Assembly: GCA_965651695.1 (NCBI GenBank)
Contig: CBFGTI010000010.1
Coordinates: 1 to 64,000, forward strand
Length of the DNA: 64,000 bases
Direction of reading: 5' to 3'
Source of the DNA: Imperialibacter sp965651695
GTDB taxonomy: Bacteria; Bacteroidota; Bacteroidia; Cytophagales; Cyclobacteriaceae
Below are positions 39,701 through 47,731 of the stretch, one piece after another. A model generated the notes under the pieces. That model saw only the letters and a program-made list of their open reading frames with translations, had not been told where the DNA came from and ran no database searches. A program made the position numbers and the translations under genes. Within the stretch, counting starts at the first letter, position 1; each line of letters opens with the position of its first letter.

Positions 39701-40512
39701 TTGATGGCAGGAAACAGCTGAGAGGATATCGATTTGAATGGAATGCCCAGCTCGTCGCACAGGCTGGCAACCACCAACTCGTGCACCGGATTTTTATAGG
39801 CATTTAAAAAAGAAACCGCCACCGCCTCAACGCCCCGCTCCAGAAGACCCAAAAGGCAGCTCCTTACGTGTTCCACATCAATTGCAGTTATAATACCGCC
39901 GGTGGGGCTTACTCTTTCTGTAATTTCAATTACCTCATGATAAATGGGCAGCGGTTTCTCGATTTTCAGGGTAAAGATATCGGGCCGCTGCTGTGTGCCG
40001 ATCGATATGAGGTCTTTAAACCCTTTCGTTACCAGCCAGGCTGTTTTTGCGCCTTTTCTTTCCAATAAGGCATTGGTGCCCTTTGTAGTGCCCAACCGCA
40101 TATCCATGGGTGGTAATTCGGCCGAAAGGGGGGTTTCGGTAACAAGCCTTGCGGCAAGTACGGGTGCCTCTTCACCGGCGCTAAGCTCAAAATCGAACGG
40201 GAAAGGGATGTGGTTTTCGATTGCGCGGGAAAGAGTAATGAGGCCTTCGGCGGGGTCGAAAGCGGTAACTTCAACTGCAGCATGGCTGTGCCCCAGTGCC
40301 ACAAGCGTATACCCTTTAAGCACATCTGTCGTTACCGTTAAAGCATGGTCAATATACAGTTTGTTTGGTGCGGACTTCGCCAATGCTTTGCCCCGCAGCC
40401 TGCTGCTGCTAAGCACCTTTACTCTTTTAATTGCACCATCCGGAGTTTTGGCGAGGCAATCGGTGAACGTGCCCCCGGTGTCGACCCAGACTTTCCACTT
40501 TTTTCCCATCAA
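36739..40512 (-). CDS. 5-oxoprolinase, fused HyuA-HyuB type
   Basis: ATP-dependent hydrolase that opens 5-oxoproline to glutamate or acts on related hydantoins. The 1257 residues contain both halves in one chain: an ATPase-like HyuA part (residues 1 to about 700; VDTGGTFTDCLAKTPDG, LDMGGTSTDVSRYAG, FGGAGGQHACAIAELL) and a HyuB part (from about 750; NIKERLDFSCALLDADGE, VTNHPGFGGSHLPDITL, YETICGGTGAGPGYDG). This matches the eukaryotic and bacterial fused OPLAH layout, about 1290 residues. It stands alone and is divergent from the TANGO2-like gene. Hydantoinase or acetophenone carboxylase relatives are possible, but the fused form favours 5-oxoprolinase. Confidence 0.88.
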   Translation of the reverse strand: MMGKKWKVWVDTGGTFTDCLAKTPDGAIKRVKVLSSSRLRGKALAKSAPNKLYIDHALTVTTDVLKGYTLVALGHSHAAVEVTAFDPAEGLITLSRAIENHIPFPFDFELSAGEEAPVLAARLVTETPLSAELPPMDMRLGTTKGTNALLERKGAKTAWLVTKGFKDLISIGTQQRPDIFTLKIEKPLPIYHEVIEITERVSPTGGIITAIDVEHVRSCLLGLLERGVEAVAVSFLNAYKNPVHELVVASLCDELGIPFKSISSQLFPAIKLLPRAETTVADAYLNPLLSRYLMEVKKKLGGNKLKVMTSAGGLAEASEFYAKDSLLSGPAGGVIGAAEIAVACGEDQILTLDMGGTSTDVSRYAGKPDYRFECEVGSVKIASPSVAVETVAAGGGSICSFDGLKLRVGPESAGAYPGPACYGAGGPLTITDVNLLLGRVDEQRFGIPLEKQEAEKRFDEQLEKIKQATGQIPNPERLLEGYLQIANERMAEAITGISTRKGFDPSAHALLAFGGAGGQHACAIAELLDIKKIIVPYDAGLLSAFGIGKAVEERIMSRQVLLPLVQLKNSYGQIIDELTAGATELLAREGVMDTEVTFAAAYLRFRGQDAVIEVESHNYATLSTTFEEKYRQLFGHWVTDREIEVESIAVKVSGKKERREEAHTTLPAYSPETTRLGEIFSNGRRVKAGLFDWDALRPGALIAGPALVASHTSTMWVAENWEAFFTGDLNAIVKKTSTTVEPRAAELHETVALELFTNRFRGIAEEMGALLMRTAFSVNIKERLDFSCALLDADGELVVNAPHIPVHLGGLGLCVRKVLEALPLTPGDVAVTNHPGFGGSHLPDITLIAPVFINNQLVGYVANRAHHSELGGKRPGSMPPDAKNLAEEGVVIYPMLLVKGGVPQWEKIEEVLLSAPYPTRALPENRADLNAALSAIVVGQSALKNLCEKEGLQKVLHHMGMLKQYSHEKLWEKLASLKSGKLQAEEALDDGSKINVRIERRADCLEVNFAGSASVHRGNLNATPAIVRSAVIYVLRLLINENIPLNEGIMKRVSILLPEGMLNPPFPPDPAQCPAVVGGNTEVSQRLVDTLVKAFGLSACSQGTMNNLLFGNDNFGYYETICGGTGAGPGYDGADAVHHHMTNTRITDPEIMEWRYPVQVEEFSIRQQSGGDGKWRGGNGVVRKLRFTEPVQLTILSQHRVEKPFGMEGGYAGVTGNQWIENAAGETTLLKGIDAADLTTGEAIVVETPGGGGWGKR

Positions 40513-40625
40513 CTTGTTTTTAACTTCGGAAAGCTAACGAACCCCCGGCATCTTCACAATTGTAAGTTTGCAGTCCATTTTCCACGCTTTTAAACATTTT
40601 GCTGCTTCCAAACAAAACGCCTCTG

Positions 40626-40633
40626 TATTTTTG
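40626..40633 (+). promoter_or_regulatory. Putative -7 element for the NRDE gene
   Basis: TATTTTTG at 40626-40633 matches TAnnTTTG, 24 bases before the NRDE gene. A TTTG at 40598-40601 lies 24 bases upstream, a few bases longer than the usual spacing, so support is moderate. Confidence 0.4.
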
Positions 40634-40657
40634 TATCAAAACAAGAAATAAAACCTA

Positions 40658-41422
40658 ATGTGCCTCATATCTTTTGCCTGGAAACATCACCCCCTTTACA
40701 AGCTCATATTAGTGGCAAACCGCGACGAGTTTTACGATCGCCCTACAGCGCCCCTTGGCTACTGGCACGACCGGCCGGAAATTTTGGGTGGCCGTGATTT
40801 AAAGGAAGGCGGCACCTGGATGGGGATGCACAGGTCGGGCAGGTTTACCGCCGTAACCAACCATAGGGACATAGCTAACCTTAAGGCCGTGGCTCCTTCC
40901 CGCGGCAAGCTTACAACCGATTTTCTCAGTGGCTCAGTATCTTCCCAAGAGTTTTTCGATAGTATTAAATCGGATCTGAAGAAGTATAATGGATTTAACC
41001 TGCTGACGATGGAAAACGAGGGCCTTTTTTATTTCAACAATATTGAGCCTGAGTTAAAGGAAATTAGCCCCGGGATTTATGGACTGTCTAACTCGGTGCT
41101 GGATACCCCCTGGCCCAAGGTGCAGAAGGTTAAAGCGCTTTTCTCAAGTTCAATTGCCAGGGAAAAGATCGACGCCGAAGAAATGCTGGCGTGGATGTGC
41201 GACGGCGAGGTGGCAGCCGACGATCTGCTTCCCGATACAGGGGTTGGGCTCGAGTTGGAAAGAAAGCTTTCGGCAATGTGCATTAATACCGATAACTATG
41301 GAACCGGCTGCACCACCCTGGTTACTATATCGTATAGCGGCGAAGTACATTATATTGAGCGCACATACGCCCGGGGCGGGAGGAAAGAAGGTACTGTGGT
41401 AATAAAATTCAAAATTGGGTAA
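40658..41422 (+). CDS. NRDE family (TANGO2-like) protein
   Basis: A 254-residue protein of the NRDE/TANGO2 family. Cys2 is followed by LISFAWKHHPLYKLILVANRDEFYDRPT, which holds the family's Asn-Arg-Asp-Glu motif; GGRDLKEGGTWMGMHRSGRFTAVTNHR and YGLSNSVLDTPWPKV follow. The N-terminal Cys suggests an Ntn-hydrolase fold after Met removal. Animal TANGO2 has been linked to haem or lipid handling, but bacterial members have no assigned reaction. It faces the 5-oxoprolinase gene across 145 bases. Confidence 0.88.
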   Translation: MCLISFAWKHHPLYKLILVANRDEFYDRPTAPLGYWHDRPEILGGRDLKEGGTWMGMHRSGRFTAVTNHRDIANLKAVAPSRGKLTTDFLSGSVSSQEFFDSIKSDLKKYNGFNLLTMENEGLFYFNNIEPELKEISPGIYGLSNSVLDTPWPKVQKVKALFSSSIAREKIDAEEMLAWMCDGEVAADDLLPDTGVGLELERKLSAMCINTDNYGTGCTTLVTISYSGEVHYIERTYARGGRKEGTVVIKFKIG

Positions 41423-41555
41423 AATATCCTTTTTCGATGGTTGTATCCCCATAAAAGCCGGAACAGATATAAAAAGCAGAGAAAAAGAAATTTTGAAAAC
41501 GCTTTTATTGTTAGCAATTTCGAGCATTCATTAACCCACAAAATACCCGAATAAA

Positions 41556-43109
41556 ATGATAGCGGTAGAAGACAAATACGGAATAGCCGAAGCGCTGAAA
41601 CAACTTGGAATAGAAGAGACTAACCTCGGTTCGTCTACCGGCAACAGCTGGCTCAGATCGGGCGGTGAACGAATTAAAAGTGTGTCGCCGGCTGATGGCC
41701 TTGAAATAGCGGGTGTGGAAGCCGCTTCACAAGCAACTTACGAGCAGGTAATAAGTACAGCCCAGGAAGCTTTCAAAAGCTGGAGGCTTGTGCCGGCGCC
41801 GCAGCGCGGTGAGATTGTGCGCCAGATCGGCGACGAGCTGAGGAAGCACAAGGCGCATCTTGGAAAACTTGTTTCTTATGAAATGGGGAAGTCGTACCAG
41901 GAGGGCCTGGGCGAAGTGCAGGAAATGATCGACATCTGCGATTTTGCCGTGGGGCTTTCCCGCCAGTTGTACGGGCTCACTATGCACTCAGAACGACCCG
42001 GCCACAGGATGTACGAACAATGGCATCCGCTTGGCATTGTGGGAATCATCTCTGCATTCAATTTTCCTGTGGCGGTATGGAGCTGGAACAGCATGATTGC
42101 CTGGATATGTGGCGACGTATGCGTGTGGAAACCTTCGGAGAAAACACCGGTTACGGCTATCGCCTGCCAGAAAATAGCCGCAGAGGTATTTAAAAGAAAC
42201 AAGCTGCCTGAGGGAATAAGCGGATTGATAGTTGGCGACTATCGCATTGGCGAGCTGATGTCGGCCGATGCAAGAGTTCCGCTGGTATCGGCTACAGGCT
42301 CTACCCGAATGGGCAAAAAAGTGGGGGAAGCTGTGGGCAAACGCCTCGGCAGGGCATTGCTGGAGCTTGGCGGCAACAATGCCATCATAGTTTCGCAATA
42401 TGCAAATCTCGACATCGCGGTGCGAGCGGCGGTTTTTGGTGCTGTGGGTACGGCCGGCCAAAGATGCACCACCACCAGAAGGCTTATTGTGCACGACAGC
42501 ATTTTCGATGAAATGAAAAGCAGGCTGAGCAAAGCCTACAGCCAATTGAAGATCGGCAACCCGCTGGATGAATCTAACCACGTGGGGCCGCTAATTGATT
42601 CTCTGGCTGTAGAGGGCTACTTGAAAGCCATTGAAGAAGTTAAAAAAGAAGGTGGTAAAACCGTTGTGGAAGGTGGTGTGCTTACAGGCGAGGGTTATGA
42701 ATCGGGCTGCTATGTAAAGCCTGCTATCTACGAGGTAAAAAACAGCTTCAAAATTGTACAGCACGAGACCTTTGCGCCGATTCTTTACCTGATCCGGTAC
42801 AACGATATTGCGGAGGCTATTGCCCTGCAAAATGGTGTTCCGCAAGGGCTGTCGTCGGCCATTCTTACCGACAACCTTATGGAAGCCGAGCAGTTTCTTT
42901 CCCATGCAGGGAGCGACTGCGGCATAGCAAACGTAAACATTGGTACCTCGGGTGCTGAAATAGGAGGTGCTTTTGGCGGTGAAAAGGAAACTGGCGGTGG
43001 CCGTGAGTCGGGCTCCGATGCGTGGAAGGCCTATATGAGAAGGCAAACCAATACCATCAACTACAGTGCTCAGCTCCCGCTTGCGCAAGGGATTAAATTT
43101 GATCTTTGA
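41556..43109 (+). CDS. Aldehyde dehydrogenase, ALDH7 (alpha-aminoadipic semialdehyde dehydrogenase) type
   Basis: An NAD-dependent aldehyde dehydrogenase of 517 residues. The catalytic Cys304 lies in GTAGQRCTTTRRL, Glu270 in LLELGGNNAI, and Lys192 in VWKPSEKTP binds the cofactor. The whole sequence, including the C-terminal GGEKETGGGRESGSDAWK, matches the ALDH7A1/antiquitin group, which oxidises alpha-aminoadipate semialdehyde in lysine breakdown and also handles lipid-derived aldehydes. No other lysine-degradation gene is adjacent, so the in vivo substrate is open. A hairpin follows the stop codon. Confidence 0.9.
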   Translation: MIAVEDKYGIAEALKQLGIEETNLGSSTGNSWLRSGGERIKSVSPADGLEIAGVEAASQATYEQVISTAQEAFKSWRLVPAPQRGEIVRQIGDELRKHKAHLGKLVSYEMGKSYQEGLGEVQEMIDICDFAVGLSRQLYGLTMHSERPGHRMYEQWHPLGIVGIISAFNFPVAVWSWNSMIAWICGDVCVWKPSEKTPVTAIACQKIAAEVFKRNKLPEGISGLIVGDYRIGELMSADARVPLVSATGSTRMGKKVGEAVGKRLGRALLELGGNNAIIVSQYANLDIAVRAAVFGAVGTAGQRCTTTRRLIVHDSIFDEMKSRLSKAYSQLKIGNPLDESNHVGPLIDSLAVEGYLKAIEEVKKEGGKTVVEGGVLTGEGYESGCYVKPAIYEVKNSFKIVQHETFAPILYLIRYNDIAEAIALQNGVPQGLSSAILTDNLMEAEQFLSHAGSDCGIANVNIGTSGAEIGGAFGGEKETGGGRESGSDAWKAYMRRQTNTINYSAQLPLAQGIKFDL

Positions 43110-43149
43110 TATACTATTTGTTAAAAATTCATTAAACTTCTGAAGATTT

Positions 43150-43180
43150 TTGCCCGAAAGCACTTTCGGGCAATATTTTC
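43150..43180 (+). terminator. Probable terminator after the aldehyde dehydrogenase gene
   Basis: TTGCCCGAAAG (43150-43160) and CTTTCGGGCAA (43163-43173) are perfect complements, folding as a 10-pair stem with a four-base loop; the 3' side runs into TATTTTC. The T-run is weak. It separates the dehydrogenase from the response regulator. Confidence 0.72.
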
Positions 43181-43195
43181 AACTTATTTTTATGT

Positions 43196-43615
43196 ATGGC
43201 AGCAAATGTATCCACCCGATTCAATGCAGTGATGCTGATAGACGATAATGAGATTGACAACCTCATTAATCAGAAGATGATAGAAGCTTCAGCACTCTCC
43301 GAAAATATTTACGTTCATACTGGAGCAAAAAGCGCCATTGAATTTCTTCGAAACATCGAAAAGCTTGGAAAAACAGGGCATCCTATCCTTCCTGAGGTGA
43401 TTTTTTTGGATATAGATATGCCACTGATGGATGGATTTCAGTTTCTTGATGAATTCGAAAAGCTGGGAGCGCAAACCAAAGGGATTTGCAACATTGTTAT
43501 GCTTACATCGTCCATTAATCCGCAGGACGTAAATAAGTCTAAAAAATATAACTACGTAAAAAAATACATCAACAAGCCGCTCACGCAGGATACCCTCGAT
43601 AAAATCAAGTTTTAA
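43196..43615 (+). CDS. Single-domain response regulator
   Basis: A 139-residue receiver domain with no output domain. The acidic pocket Asp16 and Asp17 (MLIDDNEID), phospho-acceptor Asp72 (VIFLDIDMPLMDG), Thr104 (VMLTSS) and Lys127 (INKPL) are all present, so it should be phosphorylated. Such CheY-like proteins work by binding partners. No histidine kinase is adjacent. Its stop codon overlaps the end of the converging 485-residue unknown gene by four bases. Confidence 0.9.
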   Translation: MAANVSTRFNAVMLIDDNEIDNLINQKMIEASALSENIYVHTGAKSAIEFLRNIEKLGKTGHPILPEVIFLDIDMPLMDGFQFLDEFEKLGAQTKGICNIVMLTSSINPQDVNKSKKYNYVKKYINKPLTQDTLDKIKF

Positions 43616-45069
43616 ACGACGGTAATGTTGCTTAGATCTGACACAAATTTTTCGTCGAGCTTTATCAGCGTGGTTGGTGCATAGATTTTGATCTTTGCCG
43701 AGTTAAATTTGTTAATCAGCGACGAAATCTTTTCCTCCTTCTGCTTTTTAGCTTCACTTGTGGCCACTTTTAGTATTTTGTTGAAGACAACGAGGTGGTC
43801 GATATTTTCTTTGCCCAACAACCTTATTTGCCGCTGCACGCTGTTCATAAGTTGGTTGAACAAATCGTAGTCGCCCATGAGGCAGTATTGGAGCGCAAGC
43901 ACCGATTTTATCTCCAGCTGGGCCAGCGGATATTTTTTGAGGCTGTTTTCATTGAGGAAGTTATTAATCCATTTGGCAGCTTCCTCGTAGTTCGACGCGT
44001 AGTAGCAGCTAAGCGCCCGGTAGGTTATGTAGGTGATGCTGGATGCCACACTTAGCGGGTTCATTTCATATTCAGCAAAGAGCACCTTATTTTCTTCTTC
44101 CAGCGTTTGCTCTGTTTTGAGGCGAAGCGCCCGTTTCAGCTTTGTTATTAAAAACAGCGGCGGAAAAGTGAAGCTGCTGTAGTTGGTTAGCAGCGAAGAG
44201 GCAGCATCGTTCACTTCGTCGTAAAACTCTTCGGCTTTTTTATACAGCTGATAATGATCGTAGTATTCGAACTTCAGGAAATCGAACAAAATAGTGAGGT
44301 GATGATAAATCGTATCCTGCGTGTAAACGGAGAAATAGCTTTCTACTTTTCGAAGAATATCTTCAATGGCCTCCTCCTCCTGGTCCATTTCGTTTTCGCC
44401 GCCATCCACAAATAGCCTGTGGAAAATGCTCACAGCCGATTTGTACACATATAGTCGGTGAGAATCGTGCAGCGCACTCACATTGGTGAGCTCTTTTAGC
44501 ATATAGCCGAGGCCCATTTTCGAGATGTCGTCTCCAGCGAGAAAATACTCTCCATAATTTCGGAAGTAGTCGGACAAGATGTCTTCGGCTTTGTCGGTGG
44601 CCAACATAAATGCCACGTGCCGGTTGTAAAGTTGCGAGTAACCGTACTGGTCGGGAGAATTCACATTCAGCCTTTTCAGGTATTTGTACACTACGGTTAG
44701 CTCCGAAGAGAGGTCATAGTCAATTAGCTCTTTTTCAAGCTTTTTTAACGTGGCAAGCGCAATAGCCCGTTTTTTTGTAAAGATAATGTCGTTTATACTG
44801 GCAACTTTCTTGAGAATATCCGTGCGGGGGTTTTCCATCTGCTCAACCAGGTATTCTTCTATTTTCTGGTTAAGCCGCGACCTCAATGTATAATAGGCGT
44901 TGGGGTTTACTCCCAACTCTTCCATTATTTTATTGTCGCCGAGATTTCTTTCTCTTATGGCTTTCAGCAAATAGGCCGATTTTTCAGCCGCACTTTCATT
45001 GAGGCTATTATATATAGCTTGATAGTCTTTGTCAGAGAGTTGTTTAATAATGTTCTTAAGCTTTGCCAT
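43612..45069 (-). CDS. Large conserved helical protein of unknown function
   Basis: A 485-residue soluble protein, apparently all alpha-helical, with no signal peptide or membrane segment. Residues 1-75 (opening LKNIIKQLSDKDYQAIYNSL with a possible helix-turn-helix NLGDNKIMEELGVNPNAYY) look like a small DNA- or protein-binding head. The remainder has repeated helix pairs rich in Tyr, such as FYDEVNDAASSLLTNY and YRALSCYYASNYEEAAKWI, resembling TPR-type solenoids. I do not recognise the family. It ends four bases inside the response-regulator gene. A role in signalling is only a guess from this tail-to-tail neighbour. Confidence 0.6.
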   Translation of the reverse strand: MAKLKNIIKQLSDKDYQAIYNSLNESAAEKSAYLLKAIRERNLGDNKIMEELGVNPNAYYTLRSRLNQKIEEYLVEQMENPRTDILKKVASINDIIFTKKRAIALATLKKLEKELIDYDLSSELTVVYKYLKRLNVNSPDQYGYSQLYNRHVAFMLATDKAEDILSDYFRNYGEYFLAGDDISKMGLGYMLKELTNVSALHDSHRLYVYKSAVSIFHRLFVDGGENEMDQEEEAIEDILRKVESYFSVYTQDTIYHHLTILFDFLKFEYYDHYQLYKKAEEFYDEVNDAASSLLTNYSSFTFPPLFLITKLKRALRLKTEQTLEEENKVLFAEYEMNPLSVASSITYITYRALSCYYASNYEEAAKWINNFLNENSLKKYPLAQLEIKSVLALQYCLMGDYDLFNQLMNSVQRQIRLLGKENIDHLVVFNKILKVATSEAKKQKEEKISSLINKFNSAKIKIYAPTTLIKLDEKFVSDLSNITVV

Positions 45070-45754
45070 TGTGTGCCATTTAACAAAAATTAAATTACTG
45101 AATTTAACATAGTTTCGCTACAGCCATTTCTATAATTAACTTCTAAAGGTGAGATTTTGAGATCTTCTCTCAATCCGCATGATTAACCGGTGGTTTGTTC
45201 ATCTTAAATATGTAAATAATTAAAGTAGGTAACAATTAAAAATCCGGCAGGGACTGTAATACAGTAGCGTTTTCACGTCGGTTGGTTGTTAATTGCATAT
45301 TCATTTAGTAGCAGAATTTTCGACTATAACGCAAAGGAGACGCTTCTAGCCTTTATGAGGGGCAAATAATGGATCATGCTACACGTATGAGGAAAAAACT
45401 GCCAGCACACATAATCGAATAACAAATAATCTCAAGTGTTCAGATGCCTGAACGCAGAAATCCGCATGTCGCCCATGGCGTTTGCTGCCTTCCACCTCCC
45501 CACGGCCTTGTGTCTCACGGGCCGTTAGCTGAGGTTTCCTGACTGCGCGCGAAAATGGATGTTACCAGAACTTAGCGTTGGTCTGAGGAGACTCAGACCA
45601 AGGAGAGGGCAGTGCTTGTTCCGACATCCTACATCTCCCATGGCTGCTTTTTGAAATTGTTTGCTGTTGTTTGTAGCGGCTTTGAAGCTCGAAAAGCAAA
45701 AAAAAGGGCTTACTTTCTTGAAAGTAAGCCCTTTTATCATGACACGATATTTTT
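45070..45754. other. Long gene-free region with hairpins upstream of rho's 3' end
   Basis: This 685-base gap lies between the unknown 485-residue gene (whose start faces it) and the end of rho. Bases 45070-45420 are A+T-rich and include the likely promoter region of the unknown gene. From 45425 the base content becomes more G+C-rich and two hairpins occur: ACGGCC (45502-45507) with GGCCGT (45520-45525), extended inside by GTG-TCT-CAC, and a perfect 10-pair stem with GAGA loop at 45578-45601. The rho terminator follows at 45702. No ORF in the region looks like a gene; an uncharacterised RNA or a decayed element is possible. Confidence 0.5.
45702..45735. terminator. Intrinsic terminator after rho
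   Basis: Sixteen perfectly paired bases (45702-45717 with 45720-45735) with A4 and T4 at the outer ends form one of the strongest hairpins in the window. It follows the rho stop codon by 20 bases on the minus strand and has an A-rich stretch on the plus strand side, so it can work in both directions. Confidence 0.9.
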
Positions 45755-47452
45755 TTATCCGTTCATCGAGATAAGAAACTCAGCATTGTTCTGAGTGCCC
45801 TTCATTTTGTCGAGCAAAAATTCCATCGCCTCCTGAGAAGTCATGTCTGCCATAAATTTGCGCAGAATCCAGATTTTTGCCAGCTCGTCTTTTTCGATAA
45901 GCAGGTCTTCGCGGCGTGTACCTGAGGCGGGCACATCGATTGCCGGGTATACCCGCTTGTTAGAAAGCTTACGGTCGAGCTGCAGTTCCATGTTGCCGGT
46001 GCCTTTAAATTCTTCGAAGATAACTTCGTCCATTTTAGAGCCGGTTTCAATAAGCGCTGTGGCGATAATAGTGAGTGAACCGCCATTTTCTACATTACGT
46101 GCTGCGCCGAAGAAACGCTTGGGCTTGTGGAGTGCGTTGGCGTCTACACCACCAGAAAGTATTTTTCCTGATGAAGGCACCACCGTATTGTAGGCTCTGG
46201 CCAAACGGGTAATGGAGTCGAGTAGAATTACCACGTCGTGACCGCATTCTACCATCCTTTTTGCTTTTTCGAGCACAATGCTGGCCACCTTTACGTGACG
46301 CTCCGCCTGCTCGTCGAAAGTTGAAGAAATTACCTCAGCCTTTACGCTGCGGGCCATATCTGTTACTTCTTCAGGGCGTTCGTCGATGAGAAGGATAAGC
46401 AGGTAAATTTCCGGATGGTTTTCGGTAATTGCGTTAGCAATCTGTTTCAATAGCACCGTCTTACCTGTTTTAGGCTGTGCCACTATCATACCGCGCTGGC
46501 CCTTGCCTATAGGGGCAAAAAGGTCAAGAATCCGGGTAGAGTAGTTATCTCTTGAGGTGGTGCTTAGCTTAATTTTTTCCTCAGGGAAAAGAGGCGTGAG
46601 GTACTCGAACGAAACCCTGTCTCTGATTTCTTCGGTTGTTTTGCCGTTTACAGTCTCTACACGCAGCAGGGCGAAGTATTTTTCTCCCTCTTTTGGCGGC
46701 CTGATCTGGCCCTTTACCGAATCGCCTGTTTTAAGACCAAACAGTTTGATCTGCGATGGCGAAACATAAATGTCGTCGGGGCTGGCGAGGTAGTTGTAGT
46801 CGGGAGAGCGAAGAAAGCCGTAGCCGTCCTGCATAATTTCAAGCACCCCTTCATTTACAATGATGCCGTCAAACTCCTTAATATTGGCGTTGTAGTTTCT
46901 TTTCGGCTTGAAAGAGCGTTCGCCGCCTCTCTGCTCGCCGCGATCTTCCCGGTCCTCGCTTCTTTGCTCGGTGGCCGGTTCTTTTTCTACAGGCTGGGCC
47001 GTAATTGCCTGCTCCGTTTTTTCTGCGGGAATGGCGTCATCCATTTCCAGATTAAACGACTGAAGCAGTTCGTCGGCGTTTACGTTTTTCTTCGGTCTTT
47101 CTTCGGCGGGCTTGGGCGCGGGCTTATCAAAGCTTTTGCTTTCCACCACATTCTCCCTGCGAATACGAGGCTTGTTTGATTTCTTGTCGTCTTCACGAGG
47201 CTCTCTGGGTTCCCTGGGCTCTCTGGCAGGCCTCGGTTTTTCTTCGGCCGGTGCCGCGGGGGCAGTAGCTGTTACTGTGTCCGATGATTTTATCTTATTA
47301 ACCTCTTCTTCGGGCATTACGGCCTGGTGATCGAGGATTTTGTAGACAAGTTCTTGTTTTGCAGCTTTTTTGTAGTTGGGGACGCCAAGTTTTTCGGCGA
47401 TGTCTTTTAATTCTGAAAGAAGACGGACATTAAGGTCGTCAATGCTGTACAT
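45755..47452 (-). CDS. rho: Transcription termination factor Rho, Bacteroidota type with charged insert
   Basis: RNA-dependent ATPase that ends transcription. The 565 residues include an N-terminal Rho_N helical domain (1-48, MYSIDDLNVRLLSELKDIAEKLGV), a charged low-complexity insert of about 150 residues (rich in Glu, Arg, Pro and Lys, with repeated REPREP), the RNA-binding cold-shock domain (GVLEIMQDGYGFLRSP) and the ATPase core with GMIVAQPKTGKTVLLKQIA and LDSITRLARAYNTVVP. The insert lengthens it well beyond E. coli Rho (419 residues), as is usual in Bacteroidota. A TAACTTTG element lies about 260 bases upstream, suggesting a long leader that might permit autoregulation. Confidence 0.95.
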   Translation of the reverse strand: MYSIDDLNVRLLSELKDIAEKLGVPNYKKAAKQELVYKILDHQAVMPEEEVNKIKSSDTVTATAPAAPAEEKPRPAREPREPREPREDDKKSNKPRIRRENVVESKSFDKPAPKPAEERPKKNVNADELLQSFNLEMDDAIPAEKTEQAITAQPVEKEPATEQRSEDREDRGEQRGGERSFKPKRNYNANIKEFDGIIVNEGVLEIMQDGYGFLRSPDYNYLASPDDIYVSPSQIKLFGLKTGDSVKGQIRPPKEGEKYFALLRVETVNGKTTEEIRDRVSFEYLTPLFPEEKIKLSTTSRDNYSTRILDLFAPIGKGQRGMIVAQPKTGKTVLLKQIANAITENHPEIYLLILLIDERPEEVTDMARSVKAEVISSTFDEQAERHVKVASIVLEKAKRMVECGHDVVILLDSITRLARAYNTVVPSSGKILSGGVDANALHKPKRFFGAARNVENGGSLTIIATALIETGSKMDEVIFEEFKGTGNMELQLDRKLSNKRVYPAIDVPASGTRREDLLIEKDELAKIWILRKFMADMTSQEAMEFLLDKMKGTQNNAEFLISMNG

Positions 47453-47701
47453 AAACTATGAATTGAAATAATAACATTATGAGTGATTCCAAAAAAAGGT
47501 CGTGATTCTATTCCGTTATAAACAAGTCGCTAAGAGAAAACGGTCTGAGGTTCGTCGGATTATGACGGCGCAATTATAAATTAAGGATTTGGTATTAACA
47601 AATAATTTGCTGAAAAAGACCGAGCAGGATCTACAGTTTAAGCCGGAAAGAGACCGGGTATACAACGTTGCATACCGCCAAGTATTTCTTTGTAAATCTC
47701 T

Positions 47702-47717
47702 TACTTTTGCAAAGTTA
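47702..47717. promoter_or_regulatory. Abutting divergent -7 elements between rho and serS
   Basis: TACTTTTG (47702-47709, plus) is immediately followed by CAAAGTTA (47710-47717), which reads TAACTTTG on the minus strand. Both match TAnnTTTG exactly and they touch end to end. The plus copy is 22 bases before serS; the minus copy is about 260 bases from the rho start codon. Confidence 0.5.
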
Positions 47718-47731
47718 ACCAATTAGCCATA

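Noticed and set aside
45525..45740. 71-residue minus-strand ORF beside rho
   Set aside because: It runs through the rho terminator and two hairpins and has no domain; the hairpins, not coding, explain the sequence.
45425..45740. RNase P or tmRNA gene
   Set aside because: Neither strand shows the conserved P4 region of RNase P RNA or the tRNA-like ends and tag ORF of tmRNA; only generic hairpins are seen.
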